NCBI GenBank assembly: GCA_900239685.1
Contig: OENT01000071.1
Coordinates: 1-64,000, forward strand
DNA from: Rotaria macrura
Taxonomy: Eukaryota; Rotifera; Eurotatoria; Philodinida; Philodinidae
DNA: 64,000 nt
Direction of reading: 5' to 3'
The notes under the pieces: generated by a model
Database searches by the model: none
Seen by the model: only the letters and a program-made list of their open reading frames with translations
What the model was told of the DNA's origin: nothing
Program-made: the position numbers and the translations under genes
In this document: piece after piece, positions 22,701-37,600 of the stretch
How positions within the stretch are numbered: the stretch's first letter is position 1
Layout: the number at the start of each line of letters is the position of its first letter

Positions 22701-25525
22701 ACGAATGAATCAAATAGTTCAAAACCAAAATGAACGAAATTTCTCGGAGAAAAGAAATTCGAAGCCGAAGAAAGTCTGAATTCATATCGAGCATGTATAG
22801 AATGATCAAAAGTCGACAATACTACTGATAAGAGTCTCAATACCGATGACATGACATGAATAATGAGAATTTATTGTAGATGATCGATTTCTGGTGAATA
22901 CATGTACATTTGATTTCATCCAAGAAAGGCAATCAAAGATCATAGCTAAGTTCATTTTACTATATTTTCATTGGAGAATAGAAACACTTTGCAGTAAACT
23001 ACCAAGTAAACTGTCAATTATTATAATCGTCTGATAATATAAACATGCTTTTCCTTTGTTTGTTTTTGCGAACGCTTCCTGTAAATTCGTACAATACAAG
23101 CATACTTGGTTCATTTTCATACTCACTTCGCAGTCATTATTCATGTAATTCATGGCTTTACTTCACTACTGCAAAATATTAACAAATAGATTCTCTATAT
23201 TAATCTCTAGGTACAAGTTTCTTAAGAAAATTCTACAAATCGTCAGTTTTGTTCGAATAACTGGTACTCAACACTCATCAACCTAGAAGTTTTAACATAG
23301 ACGTTGTTGCCCATATCAAATTTTGACTTGTCCATACACATGAAGACAGATTAAAAAATCACAATGATGATGACTCCGCTCTTGCATGTTAGGAACTATT
23401 GATCGATTTTAGTTTAAGTTAAATGCTGACATTTCAAAGTTCGAATTCATCAATAATATAAAACTTTTTAACATTTTCTATTGACACACTCCCATATTTA
23501 CATTCATAATACGCATGCAGAAATGTGACCTTTTCGGGACTACTTGATTTTATTCATCATACGCGATCGAAAATCCAACTTTTGACAATGTGACTCATTA
23601 TTTTGGTCTATTTTTTCACTTAAGCTGTATTGTAATGTGGAACAACCACTGGTTGCCTCCAGTATCTACGACAATCAGGGAGAGCCTTGTCACCGGCGAA
23701 ATCAGTGAGGGAAATGAGTACATGAATGATCTGATTGATTGAAGATGTGAACCATCATTTAAAATGTCATATGAATACATTCTGACAAGACTCTAATCAT
23801 CTTGATCGGTATTGCTCTCGAACCGTGTAAGTACGAAGTTCTTAGCTGTGATAATGTCGTCCTGTTTTTGCAACGAAATCAAATATGAATTTAACGACAA
23901 AGTTCAATCGGTTGCCATTGAAAATACAGTCATAAGTTGAGAAAAACAGTTTGAAAGACGTTATTTACGGTATGATAATCTTTTGTGAAACACGGATTGA
24001 AAGGAGTGTTGACATGTTTAGGGTAGAAATTTTGCACCCCCCNNNNCCCCCCCCCCCCCCCCCATCGATCACAGTCCGTTACCGACAGGTGATTTCCCCG
24101 TCAGAAGCCGTTACTGACAGGGTTGAAGACGGTTACAGAAGTGATAGATGGCCTGCAACGACGTCACTGAACGTCACAGATCTTCGGTACAAGTTTAGTG
24201 AATATATGTCACTTATTTCTGATGAGAATATATTAGCTGCTTCTTTATTGCAGCTCTTGTCACTCAGTGGGAAATGATGAGTAAACAGGTAGCAGGGTTC
24301 ATGGAAGAAAGCAGGATTTCCATGACTGTTAAAAGCAGTTACATCGTGTTTCACATTTTTAATCCCGTAAGAGACTGCGCTAACAGGTTTTTCTTCAATG
24401 TTAGCTATGATACCGTGTTACATAATGATACCAAAGTCTCTATATAGTGATTTTTCCCTCCATGTCAATATTGAAAGAAGATTATATGAATGGAGTCACG
24501 CATGTAAAATGTGGATATGTTCTTTTTCTCTGTAAACAATGTCATCTATACTCACACGCTAGATGTTTCTATTTTGTTTGTTTGAACATTAATTCGGTTT
24601 ACCATACGACTTTCCTCAAGATTCTCGTCATCATTTCAAATATAAATAATTTGCTGCTGAAATATATATTTTGTGTACCTAAATAATTAATTTGTTTGTT
24701 ACTTCTATTTGTATGATGATTCGATTATGAACTCGATTATTCATATTAAAAAATCAAAAACTTCACTCAATGCATTTATTTGTTTCACACGTTCAATTTG
24801 AATTTTTTAGCGAACTTGTTGCATTATCGTAGATCTTTACTATCAGATTGATTCAAACGTACACAAATAGGGTCAAATAAGAAGAGTGATTTGAAAATAT
24901 ACATGTGCATGCCATTAACTATCATATTAGCCATATATCAAAGAAATTCAGATTCAATAAAACAAGAATATTGTTGAACATATTCCAGTATTTATCATCA
25001 ATATCTCACAATAATTCTATTGAATATTTCGTATGACTTCTATCAAGTCGTTCAATCATCGTCAAATTACTTGACACGAAACTCATAATAATATCGAAGT
25101 GAGAGAGTACATTCTTTCTTTGGCACCGATATTAATACAAGTAAATAAGCTAATAATTATAAATAAAATAATTTTTGTTTTGATTTTATGTGTAGAAAAA
25201 AAAGGTCGAATAATCCAATCAAATAGATAAAGAAAAGAAAAACATACACACAAAGGCATACGATTTCCGTAATGAAAAAAAAATCAAATTATCGAATTAA
25301 ATTCGGAGCTCTATGCAAAAGAGTACCAGAGAGGAATGTGTACAGATAATAAATGTCTGCTTAGTTTGTTGAATTATATGGAGAAAAATTACAAAAAGAA
25401 AAATATATCTATATGTATATATGTATATATCGAATCACAAAATGACTTGATTGGCAATTCTGTTGTTCAAGAAAAGAAACTTCATATCTCGATTCTAATG
25501 ATACAGAAGTTTCCTTTCTCTATAT
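19723..25525. other. Gene-poor interval of 5.8 kb
   Basis: No supported gene. Open frames are short, AT-biased and isolated. The words ACTAGTCTGAACT, or close variants, recur near 20208, 20990 and 21558, hinting at decayed repeat copies. A frame near 20025-20065 on the minus strand (SIMNKLDELRQDYES) looks exon-like but runs into a stop. An assembly gap and a GC-richer patch are listed separately. Confidence 0.5.
24040..24063. other. Assembly gap inside a C homopolymer
   Basis: Four Ns at 24043-24046 sit inside a run of C (before and after the gap). This is a typical place for a sequencing or assembly break, and the true length of the tract is unknown. Confidence 0.95.
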
Positions 25526-28500
25526 TTAAATCATCTCATGTATAAATTTAACACTTGATACAAACATCGTCCAATAGTAGCTTTCTTCATGTGTAAAACG
25601 TGACGAATACAAATCTTGTACATATCTATGTATTTAAATAATAGAAAAACAAACTTTTTTGTTTTTCAAGAAGAAAAAGGAAAACCTACTGGATAATAGA
25701 TAGCAGATTTGGTGGATTAGCTTTTACAATAACATAGATTAATATTGGAATGGTATCATCAGCACCGGCAGCTGTATTAGATGCCAAACGAATTAAATTT
25801 TGTATTATACGTATACAACGTTGTACACATGCAACTTTATCACGAGGAGTCTAGTGAAAAACACAATTCATACAATTATCTATTATTGCTTTGAAAAATA
25901 TCTCATTTACTTTATAGGCGTTAATCAAACGTAGTTCAGCTTGAGCTGATGGCCAAGGACATTCTCTTTGGTATAACTTCTGAATGCGTAATTTTTGATG
26001 ATTAGGATCAAGTTGTTCAGCAAGTGTTCGTATATGGCCGCTGATTACTCTAAAAATCAAAAATTAGAAAAAAAAAATTTTACTTAGAAATTGAGAGAGA
26101 TGAACAGATTCATACTGATCTCGTTGAACATCAATTTGTCCGTTTGGATAGAGAGCAGCTGTATAGATTTTCGCCATGACCATACGTTCAATGGACGTTT
26201 GTGACATAGCAAACTGTTCAGGTGAAGCAGCTATTTAGAAATAAAATACATAAATATAAAATAAAATAATCCAACCGTCTAAATAAGTGTTATATTTTTA
26301 CTTTTCCAATTAATGTCAGATGTTATTTCTCGACAACAGTCTTGTAGAAATAGTTCAATTAAATGCATTTTTTCTTCGGCTATTGATAAATGTGAAAATT
26401 TATCAATTAATTTTTGTAATAATGGCTCTTTAAAATCAAGAAATAATTTGACCAAATAATTTATTAAATGTTGTTTACATAAATCTTGATCACTAATAAA
26501 GAAACAAAGTGCATGACAAGTATGAAATCAGTGAACATTCAATAATATTGACACAATTAATTATGTTAAAAAGAAATCTTTTGTTTTTATTTCTTGAAAG
26601 TTTACAAATTATATCGAGTGTTAACTAAAATATTCACTGTTTTTTCCGTATAGGAGAACAAAAATATGTCCTAGAAGAATTTGTTCTTCACAAAACTCTA
26701 ATGTTGGAAAAGCGACGTGGATTTATCATAGATAAATTCGGTGATCTCCACTTTGGTCGAAAAGTAAAAATGTCGGAAACAATAAAAATGGATCTCAATT
26801 CGAGTGCAAGTGTAAGGGCAAAGGAGTTGACTGCTTCATACACTATGATTTTCAACATTTGTATCTCTCGACATTAGTAGCGTGCATTGTAACAAAATAC
26901 TTTAGTACACTGCCGTACTTAGCATGTATCCCAAGTAATAATAAGATACTGAATAGATTTAGAAAAAATAAATCAATCAAATCCAGAATGATTATATAAC
27001 ATTTGGGAAAATCTATGTTCTACAGTTGTCTTGTAAAAATGTTTCGTTTAGTGAAAAAAATTAGTTTATGTTTCAAATATCAAGTAATGACAACGACAGA
27101 ATTAATACTATGATGTTTACACATAAAATAGACACTTAATATTGGTACGAATCAGCATTTGTAATTATAAAAAAGAACATTCATGTCTTTCAAGCATTTC
27201 TATATTAAAGCTATTCCGACTGAGCATTAGTCTATGATTACGAAACACTATTAGTAACGGGATAAAAAAGATTGAACAATTTATTCTCATTAAAGTCAAC
27301 TATTTCTATGGAAAAAAAAACTTGATAAACATGAATTCTCACATCGTTAAATATTAATATCCATGAAAAAAAGAAAAATTCAATTCAATTACTTACCGTT
27401 GTATTCTTACTAATAGTCTATCTTGATGATAAGTGGTATTAAGAAGATTTTCATTATTTTTAACAAGATAAGTAATATAAACGGATCTTGAACGATAATC
27501 ATCAATCATTGAACGAATGATTTCTTTACATTCACTTTCATTAAATTGTTGTACACAACGAAGAGTTTCATATAACTGTGCTTGTAAATCACGATCTTGT
27601 AAAGCAATAGCTTCATAGAGTTGAGAACGTAGAAATAATATTAAATTATTTGATGATTTACGATTTAATGAGTTTGTTGATGATGAATCATTTTGTTTTT
27701 GTTGTGGTGAATATTGACTAAAATTTATTGGTGAATTAAGATAATTAATTGAATCAGTATCAGCTGATGCAAGTACGATGCGTAGTTTTTTTTTCGCATC
27801 AAGAAATGCTCGACATGTATCCAAATTAGCTGGATCATAATACGGAAGTGTATCTGTATATGTTTCAACCTAAACAAAAATAAAAGCAAATACTATATGA
27901 TTGAAATGATGTAAATAAACGCTAACGAAGAATAAAATTCCACAAAATTAATAGATTTTCAATTTTTGTAAGCGTAGCACTACAGCTTAAGTTTGAATAT
28001 GAACACAATTTGAAAAGACTATTCAAAGTGAATTTTTCTATTATATTCTATGAAGAAGAACGAACTTTAGTATTCGTTTGTGTTTTTAATCTAAATAAAT
28101 TGAATTCAGCTAAATATATTGTGTAAATTTCTTCAGTTCGATTCATTTTTTAGAATCGTTCTACTAATGAAAAATGCAAATGAAATTTTTCATAAAACGA
28201 GACGTGATATTATTATGATTACCTCATGAAATTCATCTATGTATAGAAAAATACTTACAGAAATTGTTTCCACATGACTTTCATCTATTGTTGGATCTAT
28301 CTTCGATGTATTTTCATTAGTAGTCGATGTTTTATGTGAATATCTTGCAAGAATTGCATCGGGCGATAGTATTTCCGTGACGGTTTGTTCCACTTCAGAA
28401 GGATCATCTTTGGGAATACTACGATCACGACGATGGGAACTACTACTACTACTACCAACCAATCGACGACGTAACGCTGATATTGCACTAGTCGAACGTT

Positions 28501-31500
28501 TCTCATTGGATTTATTTGTAGATAACTGAAATATAAAATGTTGTTTTTGTTTCTTATCGCGTTAAACAAACATAATTAATTAAGTTTACTGTTTTGATAA
28601 TCGAACTTGATGACGGAAGATTTTGTGTGAAAGTCAATGTTGATATTTGTTCATTAGATGTATTAGTATTTGTTGATGAATTCGATAGATCTGTTAATGG
28701 AAAATGAACTGCTCTTGTTTCTGTTGGAGATTTTAATGGTGATGGTGTCTGTTGATTACATTTAGTACTATCAAGTGTAATGCCACTATCAGACATCTAA
28801 ATTGAGATGAGGAGAAAAATAAAAATCAACGTAGACAATATTCAACATACTGATGGAAGACTTTCAAGAGATGATTTCATTAGAAGTATATCAACTGGAT
28901 CGGCTAATCTATTACGAAAGAAAAACAACCCCACAAGATCGATAGATGTTTACGAGACGTGAATAAAAAAGCAGTTTCTCTTACTTTGGTGACGATGCGA
29001 CTGTTGAGTTTGTTTGACGTTTTTGTTGTTTCGCAATTTCTTCTAGTGATGATGATGATGCTGAATTATTGCCTACTAAAGACGAGGGTACTAACGAAAT
29101 AAGAACTTATTACAAGCACTAAATTCAATAAACAAATCTATTTACCTAATGGTTCATTGATATTTGATGCTGATGTTGTATTTTGATTGGCAAAAAGTCG
29201 TAAGAAATTTGAACCATCTTCACTGTGTGTCTCACTATCACTAGCGAATGCTTCTGTACTCCAACAATCAGATTGTTGATCAATCGGTTTATTTATATTA
29301 TTTAATGTCTTTGAAGAATAAAAAAGCATAGTATTATATGCTTGTTTTAGGATAAATATGAACTTACAAGTGCATTACTCTCCGGTAATAAAATATCATT
29401 ATTACCACGTGGTTCAACAATAGGTAATTCTTCGACAATTTCATTTAATCGAGCTGCTACTTGTTCTTGTCCGTCGATTTCAGATACACCAGCATTCATT
29501 GTTGACCAATTATCCGATATTGTTGAACGTGTTTCATCACCTTTAATAAACGAATTTTAGAAAAATTTCGGTCTAACAAAACAGTTGGCATATAGGGATA
29601 AAATTTATACAAAAGATACTAGTTTTCTAGTACATGAAAATATATAGTTGTACGATTCGAAGCGTCTTATCTCGAAATTATCCATGTATACAATGAACAT
29701 CATTTATTTGTTTGTTGGTTTTTCGAAAGAATAAGAACTGCTCATGATTATTAGTAACACCATGGCTTCAGTATATTATCATTTAGAATCTTTCGTTCGT
29801 TTTGTTTTATTAATAGAAATACCTGCTTCTGCAATCTGTCGTTGTTGTGGTAGATCAAATAAATTGAATTTATCTGGTACATCTTCACGAAATGGTTTTT
29901 GTACAACAACGGGCAATGCCGGTCCACGTTGTACAGGTCCATGAAGAGGATTGTGACTTGAATTCATGGTTGTTGTTGATTGACTATTCAGAACACTATC
30001 CTGTGTATGAACATGAGCATTATTAGTGCTTGTTGTTCGTCGATCACTACTATCAAGACTAATATGTGATGACGGTGTATCACGGCCGGATAAATTGGGT
30101 GTAGCTAAAGCATAAAAATCGAAACAAAAGTTTTATTGTCTTTCAATTAACAAAAAAAAAGAGATAGTCAGATTAAAACGAGTATTACCTCGTCCACTAA
30201 CTGATCCATTGTCGAACAATGCATCTGTTTCAATCTCATTGGTTGCTTTATCAAGATCGTCACACGATGATGTAACACTTAAATTGCCCGTTGATGCAGC
30301 TCCTTCACTTATACCTTCAAGACCTTCCAAATTATCACTGATATTACCAACACTACAATTATCATTCAAACGAAAACGTAATCGTTTTTCAGTCGCTGAT
30401 TGATCAAATTCATTTGCACTTGATGTTTTAATTAATTTTGTTTGTTCATTTTCTTGTAAAACCTTAAATATTTATGAAAGATCATATTCGACTATCTGTT
30501 TTTTTCATATAGAAATCATTTACTTTTTCTTCAGGTAACATTCCTGGACATTCACAATCATTAGATTCTAGTGTGAACACAATCACTTCTTCAGGAAATT
30601 GAACATTTTCAACACGTTCCATTTTTTCAGTCAATGGTTCTGAATAGATATTATTTTAGTTTAGTTTTTGCAAATTCAAAGAAATAATATATTTCATATG
30701 TCTTTTATTTATCGTTACTTACCTCTTGTTCCATTCGTTTTTCGATTTTGATATCGATGACTACTATCTACTTGTTGTTGTTCATTAACAGTTGGAGTTG
30801 ATGATGTAGATGATATCATTGTTGATTTGACACATTCTTCTAATGGTACTAATGCTCGTAAATATGCTTCCCATTGCTGTTTCAATTCATTATCATTAAT
30901 TTCACTGATTCCACGCCGACAGAATAAAATCTATAATAGTACTATGTACTTCACTTATTTTATTTAACAATAAAAATGATATTACCAATTGTCGAAGTTG
31001 TTTCTGTGTGATTAAAATAACACTTCTTGTTATACTACTCGATGATATAGTTGATAAATGTAATGGAAATATGACGTTTCGACTCGAATCAATAAAATTA
31101 TCTAGTATACTTGATACACAATTCTAAATAACAATAATTAATGAATTTATGCATTTGCTTTTTGAAAGATGTTTTCTTTTGTAAGAGAAAAAGAATTAAA
31201 AAGTGGTGCAGAAAAACATACAAACAAAGAAACAAGCCAGCCATTGGGACAATGGTGTGTGAGTGTGTGTGTGCGTGTAAGTGCATGGTGAATGTTTTTT
31301 TAAATATCGTTCGAATATGGAAAAATTGTAGGTGGATTTATTATTAAAACAATCATGTACAAAAGCATACGTTAGAATATTGAATCAATCTTAAAGATCA
31401 CTGGTGATTAGAAATCGAAAGATAAGGTCTTACTGAGGAAAAGAATTATTCCAGAAAAATATCAAAGGAAGAAATATCTTTTTCGATAGTGTTTTATGCT

Positions 31501-34357
31501 AGTAGAGAACGAATGAATGCTGAATTCGAGCAGATTTCATTCTCTGAATATTCACTAGAAGCCAATTGTAATAATAGATAAACTATCAAAATTTTATTCT
31601 GAAAAACTCTTCTGTCTCCGATCGAACAGCAAGAATAAGATAATTTTCATAGTTCGTGGAATTTAGAAGATTCACGAAATAAATTCATCTATAGGTAGTT
31701 GAGATAACAAGGTTCGTTGAAGTTCTATATGAGTAGGAAGATTCATTTCCAATTCTCGACATCATCTTGTTCACATTCATATTGAACGAATATGTTCTAA
31801 TGATGTGGAATTTGACGTAAGTTCAATATGATTTCGAAACGGATGATTTTTATTAAAGGTTGTTGATTTTAGGTAAACGACTGAAGAGAAACTTTGATGT
31901 CAAGATTTTCATCACTCGGTGTATCCTATGTCAATACTGATTATCAGTTAAGTGCTGGGTCTCAACTAATGTTCTTTCACTGTTCATATTTTATGAAAAC
32001 AAAAATATATCGTTATCAATTTTTTTTTGCTGATGTAATTTTCTTTGCTGATGTAAATTCTTTAAGAATAATGTTGTACATGATTGAATCAATTTATTCT
32101 TCGATAAAAATGAACTCGATTAATACACTAATTTTTTCCATATTCGATTTAGTGTTAAAAATTTGGCAAATATTTGTTTTATTCTAGGCAAAAGTTTACA
32201 ATATGTAAAAACTCACAGAGATAAATGATTCTGACTAAAATAATGTCTTGAAAATAAGTAAAACAAAAAAACAAAGAAAAAATTTGTTTTTCTAATCACC
32301 TCTTTAAATTTACTATAAAGATCTTTTGTTTTCGAATCAACATCGTTTGACATTGCAAGTGTTTGAAGTATAATTGCAATCTACAGAGTAAGTAACAAAC
32401 TGATAGTGTCTTTTCTTTTCTTTTTTTCATTCAAAATCGATTTACTTGATTTAAATTGTGTCTTGCTATTATACTTATTGGTATATCAGCAATAATTCCA
32501 TGTTTTTCTGGTTCACATATAGCAGGACCAATGAACAATGTCATTATAATGTCACAACAAAGGCAACGTATTTCACGTGATGATAATTCACTGGACTGAG
32601 ATAATATTATAAACATTTGTGATATGAGAAATGATAAAGATGTTGGAAAGAAATTTATTGAATTTCGTAAACTTTCAATAAATGTACATGTAAATGTGTA
32701 TAATTTTGTTAGAATAACATTTCGATATTTTTGTATTTTATCTAAATAATCACGACTACCCGGTTGACCGAATCTAAACAGAAAAATTCATTTGTTTTCT
32801 ACGTCATTGAAAATCTTGCCGATCTCGTGAGACGCTGAAAACTATCAGACAAATCATTGGAGTTTTAACTAGCCTAATTATTTCTTATTCCTAGTTTGGA
32901 ATAATTATATCCGAGCCATTGTTCAGGGTTAATTGTTCTGGTGTAGATACAACTCGTGCAAACAATTCTAATGGCTTATTGAGTACATTTGAACTTATCA
33001 AATTCTATCAAGTACTCGAAGATACAATAAAATAACCTTGATTCTATCCCATGTTGCAGTTGAGCTACAGGACCAACTTCAATCGAATATTATTAACATA
33101 ACCGTTGAATTTTTGTCTTATAGTTCACATAAGTTCAGTTTATCGAAGTTAGGAATGAAATTTTTGAAACGAATTCATAAGTATTCATTGAATAACACTT
33201 GTGATTTATAGATCTGTCATTTGAGAAAAAATTTTACTCTCATTGAAGATGTGTAAAATTCGTTCGAATAAATTAAACACTTCAGTGAAAAGAAAAGATA
33301 ATTTTCTTCGACGATGACTCATTCCTACTCGAGAATCAGACATTAAGATTTAGATCTTCTTGAACTCAATAGTTCGAAAAAAAACCAATGCTAACATCGA
33401 TTTGATTCAATAGACAGTTCACGATAACTTACTTTTTTTGACGTTCCTGTTTCGAAAATCGACTCAATGACGTATCCGGATTGATATCATAGAAACATTC
33501 ATCCTAAAACAGAAACAATACATGACACACACATAGGCTCATTTTCATGGATTAAAATTCAATGAAGTTACATCAATCAGTAATTGCATGATTGGTTCAT
33601 GTAATGCAGCTGTTAAAACTAAATAAATACATAGTTCGATGCTTGATTATGAACGAAAAAAAGAATTTTTTTTTTTAACTGACATAGTTTACAAGCTTGT
33701 GACGCTGTTAGAAATGCATCAAAAACTATCTTGAATGAACATGACGAACGTTGTAAGATAATTCTTGGATTTGATTCATTTTTTAATTGTATATCAATTA
33801 ATGAGCGAAGTAATTCAAGAATTAACAATTCATCATCATAGTATAAACATTGATTATATAAAGCTGACATTAATATTGGTATAGTTGCATTGACTAACAA
33901 TACTTCTGATTTTTCTATGGAAGCTAAACATAGTGCCAATAGATTTGGTTGTTGTCTTAGAAATGTTAATAAACGTAAATAAGGTAAATCCTGTAAATAG
34001 TTGAAATATTTATATGAATCAATAAATGTTATATTATCAAGAATTTGTATGTATTGAAAACATGATTTTGGTTGAATATTTTGATCGTTACGATTTGGAT
34101 AGATTAAAGATGAAAGTATATAACGTTGATGACTGGTTATCCATTGACGATGTTGAACATTTTCAGCAAGTTTAAGAAGCTATAAAAACAAAAAAGAAAT
34201 CATACGTTTACATTAAAAAATTATAAGAGAAACTTGTTTATTTCATGTTATTTACTTGTGTGTATTGTTCTCGTATACGTTTTTGTTCAGAAGAAACAAA
34301 TGATCGTTCACGTTTTAATTTCTTAACTAATTCAATAAGTTCTTCACTGGAAGTCAT
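25526..34357 (-). CDS. GAPVD1: GAPVD1/RME-6 orthologue: RasGAP-like plus VPS9 Rab5 exchange factor
   Basis: A long multi-exon gene starting MTSSEELIELVKKLKRERSF at 34357. The N-terminal half carries a RasGAP-like domain: ALYNQCLYYDDELLILELLR, then IILQRSSCSFKIVFDAFLTA, ALHEPIMQLLID, FFPTSFLISQMFIILS and FIGPAICEPEKHGIIADIPI. All of these align with remembered GAPVD1 sequence. A Ser/Thr/Asn-rich disordered middle (28.2-31 kb) follows. The C-terminus is a VPS9 domain: ECPWPSAQAELRLINAYK and GADDTIPILIYVIVKANPPN. The final exon, 25625-25526, adds YVQDLYSSRFTHEESYYW and ends FIHEMI. It is reached by a 64 bp intron whose donor overlaps an in-frame TAG. The family activates Rab5 on clathrin-coated vesicles and early endosomes. 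The gene lies downstream of ATF7IP on the same strand. Confidence 0.93.
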
Positions 34358-34364
34358 TATACAT

Positions 34365-34380
34365 CTGGCAAAAGAGAAGA
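34365..34380 (-). promoter_or_regulatory. Acceptor-like site 7 nt before the GAPVD1 start
   Basis: On the minus strand a pyrimidine-rich CTTCTCTTTTGCCAG is followed by ATGTATA and then the start codon. It is a strong splice acceptor with no visible upstream coding exon. This suits spliced-leader trans-splicing of a downstream cistron. A 5'UTR intron is the alternative. Confidence 0.5.
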
Positions 34381-34674
34381 ACACTATTATGTCATTTCTT
34401 TTCATCATTAAATACAAGAACGAAGAAAAAAGGGAATTTCTTTTCTTAATACGCATTTTGTGCATATAAAGCACAACGAAGAAAAAACGACACAAACAGA
34501 CAAGAAACAAGAACATCTCAAAAGAAAAAAGGAAAAGGAACACAAAATAAACTAACACTTAAATCCACAGATATACATGTGTGTGTATGTCAACGTTATA
34601 GTACAAGCACACATAGAATTTAGCATATTTTAGTTTGTTGTTTGTCCATAGTAGAAGAACTTGTTTAGCTTTTA

Positions 34675-37600
34675 CTAGATAGATACATTGAGTAATTGAC
34701 TTGTATGTAGTGGTTGAACTGGTGTATTTCCAGTAAAAATAGTTTTAGGCTCACAAAACGGACCAATATTGTTATTAACTGATACTGCTCGAACAGCAAA
34801 CGCATAATGACTATTAGATTGAAATTCTTTTAATGTAACTGCCATAGGTAAACGCATGGATTTTACAGTACCAATCTAAGATCAAAGAATAGAAAAGTTT
34901 GAAACAATCGGTTTTATTTTTAAATGTCATGTTACTTTTTTCCAATCCGATGTTGTGACTGTTGCATTTTGTTTATATGCATAGATTTCATAATTTTGTA
35001 TAGATTCCATGGGTGTTAAGTGTAAGTTCCATGTTAAGCGAACCGTGGTATTTTCTTGTGTAATATTTAATTGTGGACGAGCTATTGTATGATCACATGG
35101 ATTATGTTCAGGTAATGGACGTAGAGGAAATGTCTGAAACGAAATGAATAAAATAAAGTCAATTGGATTCTATTTTAAATGAGAAAAAAATATTCAATAC
35201 GAATCAGATTCGAACGCATTTCATTTGACAGACAGCAAAAGCTTGTGTTCTTTTTTTCTTCATTTATTTCTCATTTCATCGATGTAATGTAATTTGAAAC
35301 CAGTATCTTATACCTCACTGATAACGGCAAGGTACCTCTTCAAAATTGAGATATATTTATATATCAAGAATTTGTTCAAACTAAGCTCAAATTATGAAAT
35401 ACTGAAGCATTTTCTCTTATAGAATAGATACTCTTCTATCTAATGAATGAACTATTGTTTGTTTCTTTGATAATACAACTATTATACCTGTCCATTGAGA
35501 GCACTAGGATTTGGACGAATATTACGGGCTGTGGGTCCTAAAAAGACAAAACATTGTCATGTTGAACTCAATATTTAATTGAAACCTACGAATACGAGTA
35601 GCTGTCGCTGTGGGTGTTGCTGTTGCTGTTGTTGTTGTTGTTGCTGTTGATGGTGATGATGACGATGACGATAAGAATGGTGATGATGATGATGATGATG
35701 ATGATGTCGAAGGTTGAATAAACGATGTACTCTGTTGATAAGAAAAAGAAAAAGAAAAAGCATTGAAAGAACAGAGAAAAAGTCTCTATTTACTAGTCGA
35801 TTAGTAGGTATTCGTTGAATAGGTGTTCTGTTTGTAGTTTCATCTTCATCTTCTTCTGTCAAATCGACAACATCATGAGAAGTAGATGTAGATGATAACG
35901 ATGGTGGTAATTGAGTTGGTATTGTCGGTTGGATTATTGTTGCTGATTGAGAGTTGGTTATTACAGCTGCTTTTGTTGTAGTTGTTAATGTTTTATTTGT
36001 TATTGTTGTTGTTGCTATGGCATTTGAAGATAGACGAGGTATGATTTGTTGTAAAGATGACGTTGATGAGGATGTTGTTTGTATCGAATTATAAATTGAG
36101 TTATAATTACGTGTTGCTGTCAATGGTGGATTATTATTCATTAAATGTTGATTCAGCGTCGGTATAATAATAGATTTGGGATGTTTTGGTGATATTTTAC
36201 TATTATGAACTGTTGCTAAATCCGTTTGTACTTGTGAATCCTGTTGATAAAGTTTTATGGTTTGTTGTTCTCGATCGATTTTATTTAAATTTAATGGTTT
36301 TTTAATTTTATTCAGTTGATAAATATTCATTAATTCATCATGTTGCCGTTTCAATGTTTGTATAAGACGATTATTATTTAATGATCGCTCATGTTGTTGT
36401 TCTAATCTAATTTGTTTCAAGGCTTGTTCAAATAGTGAATATTCGTTGTTAGTTGGAGAAGTTGATTTATGACATTGACATTTACATGCATCAGAATTAT
36501 CTTTACTAGATGATTCTGAAAAAAAAGAAAAAGAAAACAATATAAAAAAGGTTTACAGCAAATATTTTAATCATGCTAGTCGAATTCGACTGTTTTCATG
36601 TAAATTTTATAGAACAATTCTTCTGATTTTCATCATGAGAATTTCGTATAGTTGAATTAAAAAAGCTCGAATTGATGGAATAATATATTCTATTGCCTAG
36701 ACATGTGAACTATGAAACTATGAAAACATAAAACGAATCTTTCACAGTTTTTATAATTAATATGCTATGAGTATCCAACTACTGAAAACCTTGAAAGTCA
36801 TATTAGTTATCGAAACTTTATCCTTGGATGTTGTGTAATCGAAAGGAAATATCTTATGATCATCATATTCATTGATGATAAAAGTTTTAGTAGTAAAAAT
36901 CGAACGAATAGCATTGCCATCTAAAGCTAGAATAAAGTTTTCACGATTTAACAAGTTTGAAAAGAAAGTATTGTTTATTACAGGACAACAATAGTTTTCT
37001 TTACTTTGAAAATATTTTTCAAATTCTTAGATATTCTACAAATAATACCTGATCATGAATATAGGATCTAGTTTGTTTCTTTCAAATTGCAAAGCTTAGA
37101 AGGACTAAAACTAATATCATACATTTGAATCAATAAACCTTGAACATTTAATTTGTTTGATATCAATGCAAATAGAACTTTATTTAAAAGGTTTTCAACT
37201 AAACGAATGAAAAGACAAAGTTAGAATACGTAGCATATACTGAACAATAAGATCTAAAGTATACTATTGTGAGAATTTCATTAATCGTATGATTTCAAAA
37301 GAAATATCTATGAAGAACATATATGTGAATTAATTTTCAAAGATTACGACGTGCATTAACATTCTAACAAAATGAGATGGAACCTAATACAGACCTTGTA
37401 TTTCGACAATATCATCATCTATTTGAGATCGCGATATAACGGATGGATTTTGATCACTTTCCATTGGTGCTACTTCTTCGACATTTGTATGTACAGTATC
37501 TCCAATTTTATTATCTATCATTATAGATAAAACTAGAAGAGAAAAACACGACAATGAACATAAAATATATTAGAATGCACATAATCAATTACATTCTTCA

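Noticed and set aside
35575..35760. His-rich and Gln-rich C-terminal tail on the ATF7IP exon
   Set aside because: It arises by reading through the donor after PTNRL and the following intron. Splicing puts the next exon in another frame (Ser/Thr-rich), which leads on into the FN3 domain.
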